DNA of 7,281 nt from Verrucomicrobiia bacterium (GCA_030044395.1 JASHVW010000388.1:1-7281); one strand, 5' to 3'. Counted from the first letter of the stretch, positions 1 to 6,134 are shown. Notes: generated from the letters alone by a model not told the origin. Program-made: numbers and translations.

Positions 1-81
1 GACGATGGGGGGCGGATTGGTCTGCGCCGCGATTGTTAAAATCGCCGAGAAAAAAAATGAAACGATTCCGAGACTTTTCAT
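1..81 (-). CDS. Exported protein of unknown function, N-terminus only (runs off left edge)
   Basis: Reading the minus strand from an ATG at 79-81 gives 27 open codons up to the window edge. The product begins MKSLGIVSFFFSAILTIAAQ and continues into a Pro-rich stretch (TNPPPIV). This is a textbook Sec signal peptide: Lys at residue 2, a hydrophobic core at about 4-17, and small residues (Ala18-Ala19) before a likely cleavage near Ala19/Gln20. The mature part is outside the window, so the function cannot be named. It lies downstream of tig on the same strand, 242 bp away, and is separated from it by inverted hairpin repeats. It also has its own candidate promoter, so it is probably a separate transcription unit. 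No Shine-Dalgarno sequence precedes the ATG. The frame could be chance, but the signal-peptide pattern makes that unlikely. Confidence 0.6.
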   Translation of the reverse strand, partial: MKSLGIVSFFFSAILTIAAQTNPPPIV

Positions 82-92
82 CGTGCCGGACG

Positions 93-121
93 ATTCTGCG
101 GTTTTTGACGCCATACGTCAA
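93..121 (-). promoter_or_regulatory. Candidate sigma-70-type promoter for the left-edge exported protein
   Basis: On the minus strand, TTGACG (116-121; 5 of 6 matches to the -35 consensus) is separated by exactly 17 bp from CAGAAT (93-98; 4 of 6 matches to the -10 consensus). Only 11 nt separate the -10 from the ATG at 81, which implies a very short or absent leader. That fits the missing Shine-Dalgarno sequence. Short hexamer matches are common by chance, so this is tentative. Confidence 0.3.
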
Positions 122-122
122 A
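104..122. promoter_or_regulatory. Operator-like inverted repeat TTTGACG-N5-CGTCAAA
   Basis: A perfect 7-bp inverted repeat (104-110 and 116-122) with a 5-nt spacer overlaps the candidate -35 box of the left-edge gene. The centre-to-centre half-site distance is 12 bp, so it could be a dimeric repressor or activator site. As RNA it could also form a short hairpin. No regulator gene is visible nearby. Confidence 0.3.
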
Positions 123-175
123 CACGGACGCCGGAAAATATCCCCAGGTAACCAAATGGTTATTTGCCATAGGAC

Positions 176-202
176 GGAGCGCGGCTCTGTGAGCCGCAGC
201 AA
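176..202 (+). repeat. REP-like 27-nt hairpin unit, copy 1
   Basis: A perfect 7-bp stem with a 3-nt loop, GCGGCTC-TGT-GAGCCGC (181-197), is flanked by GGAGC on the left and AGCAA on the right. The same 27-nt unit occurs in inverted orientation at 258-284 with only two differences, which complement each other within the stem. It lies in the intergenic space beyond the tig stop. There is no U-tract after the stem, so it is not a classical intrinsic terminator. Such units often protect 3' mRNA ends, but that role is inferred here. Confidence 0.65.
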
Positions 203-257
203 CTTCCTCAAACAGATCGCGTTTAGAGCAACTCATGGCGTCTGAGAAACGCGGGCC

Positions 258-284
258 TTGCTGCGGGTCACAGACCCGCGCTCC
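258..284 (-). repeat. REP-like 27-nt hairpin unit, copy 2 (inverted)
   Basis: Read on the minus strand this is the same unit as 176-202, with stem-loop GCGGGTC-TGT-GACCCGC (263-279). It matches copy 1 at 25 of 27 positions, and the two changes convert one C:G pair into G:C. A further 7-bp inverted repeat, CGCGTTT/AAACGCG (218-224 and 247-253), lies between the copies. The whole 176-284 block could therefore fold either as two small hairpins or as one long imperfect one. It begins 40 bp downstream of the tig stop codon and may mark the end of the tig transcript. Confidence 0.65.
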
Positions 285-323
285 GAAGACAGTTCGGGTG
301 AGGTGATGGCCTTTTGCTCCACT

Positions 324-1628
324 CTACGCCGGCACGGTTTCCACCTTGGCGTTGTTTTCCAGAAACTGCAGCACCTTCTCGTGCGTCACCTGGTCGAAAA
401 GCTCATGGACGCCATTGCGCTTTTGCAAATCCTTGATGAATTTGTCCAACGAAATTTGGTACATCGCCGCGAGCGATTGCGCCCGTTTCAGGATTTCCTC
501 CTGTGAAACCGAGATTTTTTCCTGCTCGGCGATGCGTTGCACCAAAAACGCCAGCTTCACGCGTTCCTGGGCGTTTCGGCCCGCTGCCGAGTAGATTTCC
601 TCTTTTTGTTTTTCAATCATCTCGCGCGTAACCCCGCGTTGCGAATTTTCCCGCACGATGTCGTAAACCACGTTACGCGTCTCCTGCGCCACGGCCGTCT
701 CCGGCAGGTCGAAATTCACGCGGTCAAGCAATTGGCGGACAAGCTGTCCGCGAATCGCGCGGCCCTGCGAGTATTTCAATTCGTTTTCAAGGTCCACGCG
801 CACCCCGGCGCGCAGTTTTTCCAGATTCTCCGCGCCATATTTTTTGGCCAGCTCATCATCCACCAGCGGCGCGATTTTTTCCTTTACTTCGAGAATTTCC
901 ACTTCAAATACGCCCTTTTTATTCCGGAGTTCGCTGGTCACAAAATCGGCGGGGAAATCCACGGTCACCGTCCGCTTTTCGCCGGCTTTGGCCCCGGTCA
1001 TTTGCTCGGCAAACCCGGCAATGAATGCGTTCGGCTCGATGTCCAGCCAGAAGTTTTTCTTTTCCGTCAGACCCTTGGCTGTCGGGGCGGTGTCGGTGAT
1101 CGGCTTGCCGTCGCAGGCACCGGCGTAATTGACCACCGCGATGTCGCCCATCTTCAATTCGCGGGCTACGGTTTCAAATTTCACGTGTTGCTGCGCGAGC
1201 AGTTTCAAGGCGCGCTCGACGTCCCCGTCCGTGACGGATTTGTCTTCGCGCTTGACCGGCAGGCCTCTGTATTCCGGCAATTGGAATTCCGGGGCGGTTT
1301 CGATGGTGGCGGCAAATTGAAGATTTTGCCCGCGCGCAAACTGGATTTCCTCGATATCCGGCTGGCCAAGCGTGTGCAATTTCTTTTCCTCGATCGCCTT
1401 GCGATAGTTCTCGCCAATGAGTTTGCGTTTTGCCTCGTCTTTGATTTCAGTCCCGTATTTTATCAGGATGAGTTCGCGGGGCGCCTTGCCGGGCCGAAAC
1501 CCGGGAAGGGCCGCCTCTTTTTGAAATTCCTTCGCGACCGAATCGAAGGTTTCGTCCACGGTTTTCGCGTCCACTTCCACCCGCAGCAATTTCTTGCACG
1601 GCGCCAGATTTTCAACGGAGATATTCAC
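324..1628 (-). CDS. tig: Trigger factor, ribosome-associated chaperone and prolyl isomerase
   Basis: Trigger factor binds the ribosome near the exit tunnel and shields nascent chains in the cytoplasm. The product is 434 aa from a GTG start (E. coli protein about 432 aa). The N-terminal ribosome-binding domain (about 1-115) carries the signature GFRPGKAP at residues 43-50, the same position as in E. coli, which fixes the start. The FKBP-type isomerase domain follows (about 161-250; begins GDIAVVNYAG, later GFAEQMTGAKAGE). A charged helical C-terminal chaperone domain (about 251-434) comes last. The frame stays open upstream to a TTG at 1667, adding 13 residues. That start is disfavoured because the extension is not typical of the family and would place the start upstream of the best promoter. 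No Shine-Dalgarno sequence is seen. It is transcribed divergently from the DUF2092 gene. The often-adjacent clpP and clpX are not immediately downstream. Confidence 0.96.
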   Translation of the reverse strand: MNISVENLAPCKKLLRVEVDAKTVDETFDSVAKEFQKEAALPGFRPGKAPRELILIKYGTEIKDEAKRKLIGENYRKAIEEKKLHTLGQPDIEEIQFARGQNLQFAATIETAPEFQLPEYRGLPVKREDKSVTDGDVERALKLLAQQHVKFETVARELKMGDIAVVNYAGACDGKPITDTAPTAKGLTEKKNFWLDIEPNAFIAGFAEQMTGAKAGEKRTVTVDFPADFVTSELRNKKGVFEVEILEVKEKIAPLVDDELAKKYGAENLEKLRAGVRVDLENELKYSQGRAIRGQLVRQLLDRVNFDLPETAVAQETRNVVYDIVRENSQRGVTREMIEKQKEEIYSAAGRNAQERVKLAFLVQRIAEQEKISVSQEEILKRAQSLAAMYQISLDKFIKDLQKRNGVHELFDQVTHEKVLQFLENNAKVETVPA

Positions 1629-1656
1629 GATAAAATGTTCGTTAAACGAGCCGCAA

Positions 1657-1686
1657 AAGATAGCCAATCCGCGCCAGTTCCGTCAA
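1657..1686 (-). promoter_or_regulatory. Candidate tig promoter
   Basis: On the minus strand, TTGACG (1681-1686; 5 of 6 matches) is separated by 18 bp from TATCTT (1657-1662; 4 of 6 matches). Transcription would begin near 1650, giving a leader of roughly 20 nt before the GTG at 1628. It lies in the 167-bp divergent region between tig and the DUF2092 gene. Confidence 0.4.
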
Positions 1687-1728
1687 CGGTTTTACAACGC
1701 CGGCAGGATTGCGATGTCCGGGTTGGAC

Positions 1729-1756
1729 TTGCAATTCGCCTGAAAGCGCTTATTGT
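1729..1756 (+). promoter_or_regulatory. Weak candidate promoter for the DUF2092-DUF6515-bioD cluster
   Basis: TTGCAA (1729-1734) and TATTGT (1751-1756), spaced 16 bp, each match their consensus at 4 of 6 positions. They lie about 40 bp before the ATG at 1796. The divergent arrangement requires a plus-strand promoter somewhere in 1629-1795, and this is the best match found by eye, but it is weak. Confidence 0.2.
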
Positions 1757-1795
1757 TCGAGGAACCAAGATTCGGAGTTTTGCTGTGGAAATTGC

Positions 1796-2599
1796 ATGAA
1801 ACTTTTATTCTTCATCGGTGGCGGCCTGTTGCTCATGTGCGCCGGTTGTGCCACGGCGCAAGAGCCGGCCAGTTCCCCTCCCCAGGGTGCCCCGCCCGCC
1901 TCATCCGCGAACGAAGTTATTTCGCCGCAGGCCGAAGATCTCCTGCGTTCAGCGTGCGATTTTCTCGCCGAGAGACCCGCCTTCAGCTTTAAGGGCGAAA
2001 TTTGGCGGGAACATGTCAATGACGCTGGCCAAAGAATTCAGTTCAGCCGCTCTGTGCAGATGGATGTCAAGAGGCCAAATGGGTTGCGGCTGGAGCTTGC
2101 TTCTCCCTTTGCCGCGCGGGCTTTCTGGTATGACGGAAAGACTTTGACGATTCTGGACCGAAAGCATAATTGGTATGGTGCCGCTTCGATGCCGCCCACG
2201 CTGGATGCCGCCGTGGATGCCGCGCGCGACGAATATGGCGTTGATTTGCCGCTGATTGATCTTGTGGTGAGCAATCCTTACGAGAACGCCACGGCCAAAA
2301 TCGAGACTGCGCGGTATTATGGAATTTCGCCCGTGCTGGACGTTCCCTGTCATCATCTGGCTTTCACGCAGGACAACGTGGACTGGCAAATCTGGATCGA
2401 AGACGGGCCGCAACCGTTGATTCGAAAATTCGTCATCACGTATAAAAACGAACCGGGCCAACCCGAATTCACAGCGTTCCTCACGCATTGGGACATCACC
2501 GGCCCCATCGCCGATTCAGACTTTATCTTTTTGCCGCCGGCGGGAGCGTCAAAAATCGAAATGCGCCAGGTTGAACCGAATCGCAATCAGGCGAAATAA
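1796..2599 (+). CDS. DUF2092 family exported protein, possible lipoprotein
   Basis: The product is 267 aa with an export signal, MKLLFFIGGGLLLMCAGC. Either Cys18 is lipidated (G17-C18 junction, although -3 is Cys rather than the usual Leu) or signal peptidase I cuts after the A-T-A at 19-21. A Pro/Ser-rich linker (about 22-38) follows. Residues about 45-260 match the DUF2092 pattern as I recall it: WYDGKTLTILD at 111-121, MPPTLDAAVDAARDEYGVDLPLIDL at 132-156, and a later CHHLAFTQDNVDWQIWIEDG segment. DUF2092 proteins are predicted periplasmic proteins thought to resemble LolA/LolB-like folds, and their biochemical role is unknown. The frame is open upstream to 1709, but the extension would bury the signal peptide behind 29 Cys-rich residues, so the ATG at 1796 is preferred. 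It is the first gene of a tight plus-strand cluster; the next start is 8 nt after its stop. Confidence 0.85.
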   Translation: MKLLFFIGGGLLLMCAGCATAQEPASSPPQGAPPASSANEVISPQAEDLLRSACDFLAERPAFSFKGEIWREHVNDAGQRIQFSRSVQMDVKRPNGLRLELASPFAARAFWYDGKTLTILDRKHNWYGAASMPPTLDAAVDAARDEYGVDLPLIDLVVSNPYENATAKIETARYYGISPVLDVPCHHLAFTQDNVDWQIWIEDGPQPLIRKFVITYKNEPGQPEFTAFLTHWDITGPIADSDFIFLPPAGASKIEMRQVEPNRNQAK

Positions 2600-2607
2600 C
2601 CCTGTTT

Positions 2608-3363
2608 ATGAAATTTCATTCTTATCCGCGTCTCGCCTTGACCTTGTTGCTTGTGAGCGCCTTTAATTTCCGCCTTCACGCCGGCTGGGGAAGCATTCGT
2701 GGGAGCAATCACAGCAGCGCTCCCGCGCCGCGCCCGCAGGCGCAGGCGATGCGCCCCGAAGCCCACCCGGAAAACCCGGCGCCCAGCCAGGTGATGCGCC
2801 CTGAGAATCGTCCGGCGCCGGCGCAACAACCACGTTTCGCCGCCCGGCCCGGCCCGGTGGCGGTCGAGCAGGCGCGCACCGACCAGGCCGACCGTCAGCG
2901 CATGGACATTGCGCAGGAACGCAGCCAGTCCGCTTACTGGTCCGGATTCCGTCCGGGCATGAGAATGGACAAATTGCCCGACGGTTGGCGCCGGATTGGC
3001 ATCCGGGGACATGATTATTTTTATTTCGGAGGTATTTTTTATGATACTGGACCCGCCGGTTATGTGGTGATAGCTCCGCCGGTGGACGCGGACATCCCCG
3101 AATTGCCGCCAGACACGGAAACCGTCGTGGTGGGCGACACGGTTTACTATTATGCGGCGGGCGCCTTTTACCTTCAACAACCCGATGGCAGCTTTGTCGT
3201 TGTGGCAGCGCCGATGGGAGCCATCGTTTCCTTGCTTCCGCCGGATGCCGTCCCCGTGATCATGGGTGGAACGACCTATTACCTGGCCGATGGCGTTTAT
3301 TATCAACCGGTCATGGAAAACGGCGCGGTCGCCTATTTGGTCGTGCCGCAACCCAACAGTTGA
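2608..3363 (+). CDS. DUF6515-like exported protein with three Tyr-rich repeats
   Basis: The product is 251 aa. A Sec signal peptide (about 1-25, core LALTLLLVSAF, likely cut at LHA/GW) is followed by a Pro/Ala/Arg/Gln-rich region (about 38-85). That region contains two near-repeats starting MRPE at 48 and 63. A short charged stretch (about 86-108) and FRPGMRMDKLPDGWRRI at 114-130 lead into three tandem units of about 32-44 residues (134-175, 176-219, 220-251). Each unit has the pattern G-x(2)-Y-x-Y then G-x-F/Y-Y, with GYVV or a similar strand, and the first two also have an LPP turn. The layout matches the DUF6515 type of small exported beta-rich proteins as I recall them; the role is unknown, possibly in the periplasm or cell surface. 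It sits 8 nt after the DUF2092 gene, and its TGA stop overlaps the bioD start. Confidence 0.75.
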   Translation: MKFHSYPRLALTLLLVSAFNFRLHAGWGSIRGSNHSSAPAPRPQAQAMRPEAHPENPAPSQVMRPENRPAPAQQPRFAARPGPVAVEQARTDQADRQRMDIAQERSQSAYWSGFRPGMRMDKLPDGWRRIGIRGHDYFYFGGIFYDTGPAGYVVIAPPVDADIPELPPDTETVVVGDTVYYYAAGAFYLQQPDGSFVVVAAPMGAIVSLLPPDAVPVIMGGTTYYLADGVYYQPVMENGAVAYLVVPQPNS

Positions 3364-4031
3364 AACAGGTTTATTTCATCACCGGCACGGACACCGGCGT
3401 TGGCAAAACTGTTTTAACCTGTCTGTTCCTGAAAGGCCTGCGGGCCCGCGGCGTCAACGCCGTCGCGCTCAAGCCCATCTGCTCGGGCGGACGAGGTGAT
3501 GCGCGAACGATCTTTTCGGCAATAAACGGCGCGCTGGCGCTGGACGAAATCAACCCCTGGTATTTTCGCGCGCCACTTGCGCCGCTGCTGGCCGCCCGGG
3601 AGGAGAATAGAAAGATTGAATTGGCGCAAGTCGTTGCCCGGATTCGGGCGATGCGGAAGCGATTCGATCTATTAATCGTTGAAGGCGCGGGCGGCCTCTT
3701 GAGTCCGCTCGGCGGGAATGCCGCGGAGTTTAATTCCCGCGACCTGATTTCAGCTCTTCGCGCCAAGCCCGTTGTCGTTGCGCCAAACCGGCTCGGCGTC
3801 GTCAATCACGTATTGTTGACGCTCGATGCCCTTCCGAAGAATCTCCGGTCCCGCGCCAAAGTGGTTTTGATGGCAGCGCGGAAACCGGATTCGTCAGCGG
3901 CGACGAATGGAAAATTGCTTGCGGAATTTTTCCCGTTGGAACGTATTATCCTACTGCCCCGATTGAAACTTACCCGTACCTTTCAGTTTCCGGGCATGAC
4001 CAGGAGCATCGGCGCGCTATTGAGCGAATGA
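3360..4031 (+). CDS. bioD: ATP-dependent dethiobiotin synthetase BioD
   Basis: BioD closes the ureido ring of dethiobiotin from 7,8-diaminopelargonate, CO2 and ATP, the penultimate step of biotin synthesis, in the cytoplasm. The product is 223 aa, close to the family norm (about 225). Walker A is TGTDTGVGKT at residues 8-17, aligning without gaps to the E. coli N-terminus and supporting the TTG start. The substrate-loop KPICSGGRGDA is at 38-48 (catalytic-type Lys38), VEGAGGLLSPLG at 107-118, and NRLGVVNH at 143-150. The TTG start shares TTGA with the stop of the DUF6515-like gene, and no Shine-Dalgarno sequence is visible, which suggests translational coupling. The loop after KPxxSG is shorter than in E. 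coli. The residue aligned to the E. coli adenine-contacting Asn175 is Met171 here. Its last 49 bp overlap the convergent TMTC-like gene. No other bio gene is in the window. Confidence 0.93.
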   Translation: MKQVYFITGTDTGVGKTVLTCLFLKGLRARGVNAVALKPICSGGRGDARTIFSAINGALALDEINPWYFRAPLAPLLAAREENRKIELAQVVARIRAMRKRFDLLIVEGAGGLLSPLGGNAAEFNSRDLISALRAKPVVVAPNRLGVVNHVLLTLDALPKNLRSRAKVVLMAARKPDSSAATNGKLLAEFFPLERIILLPRLKLTRTFQFPGMTRSIGALLSE

Positions 4032-6097
4032 TCGGATGCTGACAATTCAGCAAATGATTGCAGGAACGGCTGGTGAGTTTCGTAGAGCTTCAGCCGCTCA
4101 TTCATCCCCGGCAAATCGCCCTTCAGTTCCGGCGCCGCCGCCAGTTTGATGGCATCCTTCTCGGCAATTTGGGCTTCGTCGAACTGCCCAATTTGGGCGT
4201 AAGCCATCGCCAGCGTGTCGAGGATGGCCGGTTGAATGCCGCCAGTCAGATCATTGGCCTTGGCCGCCATCGCCAACGCCACCAGGCCATTCCGGGCCTT
4301 TGGATTCTCGTCCGACGCCAGCACCCGCGCCATATAGGTCAGCGTCTGGAAATTATCCGGGTCGAGCCGCCATACCTTCTGAAAATACGGAATGACGTCG
4401 CCATCGCGCCCTTCGGCCAGCAACGTTTTACCAATAAGAAACGGTATCTCCGCGTCGCTTGAATCGAACCGGGCGGCCTGGTTGTAATTCGTCATTGCGT
4501 CGGGCAAATGGCCAAGCGCCGCATCCACATTGCCGATATTGATCCAGGCGAACGCGGCGCGCGGGTCCAATTGCAGCGCCTTGTTATATTCTTCCAACGC
4601 TTCATTGGTCCGGCCCATATCGTAATATAAATCGGCGATGTTATTGTGCATGGCGTCGCTGTTTGGCGAGATGCGCAGGGCTTCCTTAAATTGCGCCAAA
4701 GCGTCCCTTTGATCGCCTTCTTTTTCGAGCGCCAAACCCAGATTGGAATGGGCGATGTCATTGTCTTGCGTAACGGCGATGGCATGTTCGAAAAGGGTGA
4801 CGCTGTTTTGCCAATATGTCAGTTGCCGTTCAGTGAGGGTGATGCACGCGACCAGGACAAGCGTTGCCACAGTGGCCGGCACGGCGGCTCCAATCTGCCA
4901 TCGTGTCATCAGGTTCCGCGCGCCGAAGGCGATGATGATGAAAATGCCGACGAGGGGGAAATAAGAATAACGATCGGCCATGGACGCGCCGCCGACATGG
5001 ACCAGGCCGATGACCGGAACCAGCGTGCCCAGATACCAGAACCATCCGGTCAGCAACCAGGGGAACCGCGTCCGTGCCTTCCAGGCGAGCCACGAAACCG
5101 CCAGCAACGCAATGGCCATTGCGACGGCCAGCAGGGTCATGACGCCATGAAGCTTGAAGAGGGGATAAATGACGGCCAAATTCACCGGCCAAATCGTCTT
5201 TAAAAGATAACGGCCGTAGGAAATCAATGAATTTTCAATGCGCGAACCGAGGGGGAAATCCGTGGCGGAATTCACTGCGCCGGTGCCATGTTGCGACCAA
5301 AAGGTGATGACGCAAAAAATGATCGTCAGGAGAAAGAACGGCCATTTTTCAAGCGTCAGGCGCAGCAATGTTTGAACTGGAGAATTTTCGCCCATTGATT
5401 CCGTGGAACTGTTGCCGGTTGACGGGCAGGCCCGCGAAGCTTTGAAGCGTCCCAACGGCCAAAAATCGAGCAGCAGCATTACAAATGGCATTGTGACGAG
5501 CATCGGCTTGCTCATGAGGCCAAGAACGAAAAAAAACAGCGCCAACCAGTACGACGAAGAATGGAGGATGGAGGACTGCCTGTCACTCGTCACACAGCGC
5601 GCGTAGCACATCAATGCCAGTAATTCAAAAAATGTGCTCAAAACGTCCTTTCGTTCCGCAATCCACGCCACTGATTCCACGTGGAGCGGGTGCCAGGCAA
5701 ACAGCGCGGCCACAAATGCGCTGGGCCAAAGGGTATTTGATGGCGGCGCAAGGTTATTTTCAGGGTGGCGTTGAGTCAGCCGGAGCAGAAGCCAAAAGAG
5801 GAGCACGGTATTTGCGGCGTGGAACAGGGCATTTTCGTAATGTTGCAAGCCGGAATTCAGCCCGAACAATTGGCAATCGAGCATGTGAGACAGCATGGTG
5901 ACGGGATGCCAATTGCCGACCACCCATGTGGTGAACGCCCATTTGACGCCATGCCACGTCAGGCCGGCCTTTACAGTCGGATTTTCCGTGACGTAACCGC
6001 CATCGTCATAATTGACGAATTGATGGCGGGTCACCGGCAAATAAACCAACAAGGTGCCCAGCGCGAGCAGCAAGGCGATTAAGCGCGGTCGAGACAT
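3983..6097 (-). CDS. TMTC-like multi-pass membrane protein with C-terminal TPRs (putative GT-C glycosyltransferase)
   Basis: The product is 704 aa. The N-terminal ~430 residues are a multi-pass membrane domain. The first helix is at about 5-22, followed by an extracytoplasmic loop with NYDDGGYVTENP at 29-40 (Asp31-Asp32, the acidic pair typical of GT-C enzymes). NWHPVTMLSHMLD is at 62-74, HPLHVESVAWIAERKD at 136-151, LMSKPMLVTMPF at 194-205, LLDFWPLGR at 209-217, and ADRYSYFPLVGIF at 374-386. These resemble the eukaryotic TMTC O-mannosyltransferases. Four consecutive 34-residue TPRs follow at 446-581, then a degenerate region with ANDLTGGIQP. By analogy it may move a sugar from a polyprenyl-phosphate carrier to exported proteins; donor and acceptor are unknown. 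It lies 37 bp downstream of a paralogue, probably co-transcribed. Its C-terminal ~16 codons overlap bioD and lie in a tail not shared with the paralogue. Confidence 0.85.
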   Translation of the reverse strand: MSRPRLIALLLALGTLLVYLPVTRHQFVNYDDGGYVTENPTVKAGLTWHGVKWAFTTWVVGNWHPVTMLSHMLDCQLFGLNSGLQHYENALFHAANTVLLFWLLLRLTQRHPENNLAPPSNTLWPSAFVAALFAWHPLHVESVAWIAERKDVLSTFFELLALMCYARCVTSDRQSSILHSSSYWLALFFFVLGLMSKPMLVTMPFVMLLLDFWPLGRFKASRACPSTGNSSTESMGENSPVQTLLRLTLEKWPFFLLTIIFCVITFWSQHGTGAVNSATDFPLGSRIENSLISYGRYLLKTIWPVNLAVIYPLFKLHGVMTLLAVAMAIALLAVSWLAWKARTRFPWLLTGWFWYLGTLVPVIGLVHVGGASMADRYSYFPLVGIFIIIAFGARNLMTRWQIGAAVPATVATLVLVACITLTERQLTYWQNSVTLFEHAIAVTQDNDIAHSNLGLALEKEGDQRDALAQFKEALRISPNSDAMHNNIADLYYDMGRTNEALEEYNKALQLDPRAAFAWINIGNVDAALGHLPDAMTNYNQAARFDSSDAEIPFLIGKTLLAEGRDGDVIPYFQKVWRLDPDNFQTLTYMARVLASDENPKARNGLVALAMAAKANDLTGGIQPAILDTLAMAYAQIGQFDEAQIAEKDAIKLAAAPELKGDLPGMNERLKLYETHQPFLQSFAELSASDHSLNSAPMLLVMPGN
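5561..5593. repeat. Short direct repeats inside the TMTC-like gene
   Basis: ATGGAGG is present twice in direct tandem (5561-5574), followed shortly by GTCAC-TC-GTCAC (5582-5593). The stretch is translated in frame as residues 169-179 of the TMTC-like protein, a Ser-rich loop between membrane segments. It looks like low-complexity or repeat-derived DNA accommodated in a loop. The repeats are short, so chance remains possible. Confidence 0.35.
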
Positions 6098-6134
6098 CGG
6101 TTCTTTTTATTGATTTGAGCGCACGAAGCGAAGT

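Noticed and set aside
150..161. Inverted repeat AACCA-AA-TGGTT as an operator
   Set aside because: Five-base arms are too short to separate from chance, and it has no clear relation to a promoter element.
33..245. 70-codon open frame on the plus strand
   Set aside because: It has a basic, composition-driven product, crosses the hairpin repeat at 176-202, and runs opposite to the better-supported signal-peptide frame at 1-81.
1709..1795. Upstream extension of the DUF2092 gene
   Set aside because: The extra 29 residues are Cys-rich, lack family likeness and would place the export signal internally.
537..1799. 420-codon open frame on the plus strand
   Set aside because: It lies antisense to almost all of trigger factor, whose motifs are unmistakable. 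Its product shows no recognisable motif, and the open frame follows from codon bias in tig.
1949..2488. 179-codon open frame on the minus strand
   Set aside because: It is antisense to the DUF2092 gene, which has the family motifs in the correct order.
2587..3351. 254-codon open frame on the minus strand
   Set aside because: It is antisense to the DUF6515-like gene, is rich in Arg/His and has no signal or domain. The sense frame has a signal peptide and repeats.
4038..4051. GCTGA-CAAT-TCAGC hairpin just after the bioD stop as a terminator
   Set aside because: The stem is only 5 bp and AT-containing, there is no T-tract after it, and it lies inside the TMTC-like coding region.
4646..5203. 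185-codon open frame on the plus strand (with other plus-strand frames across 4058-7005)
   Set aside because: These are antisense shadows of the two TMTC-like genes, with no recognisable motif.
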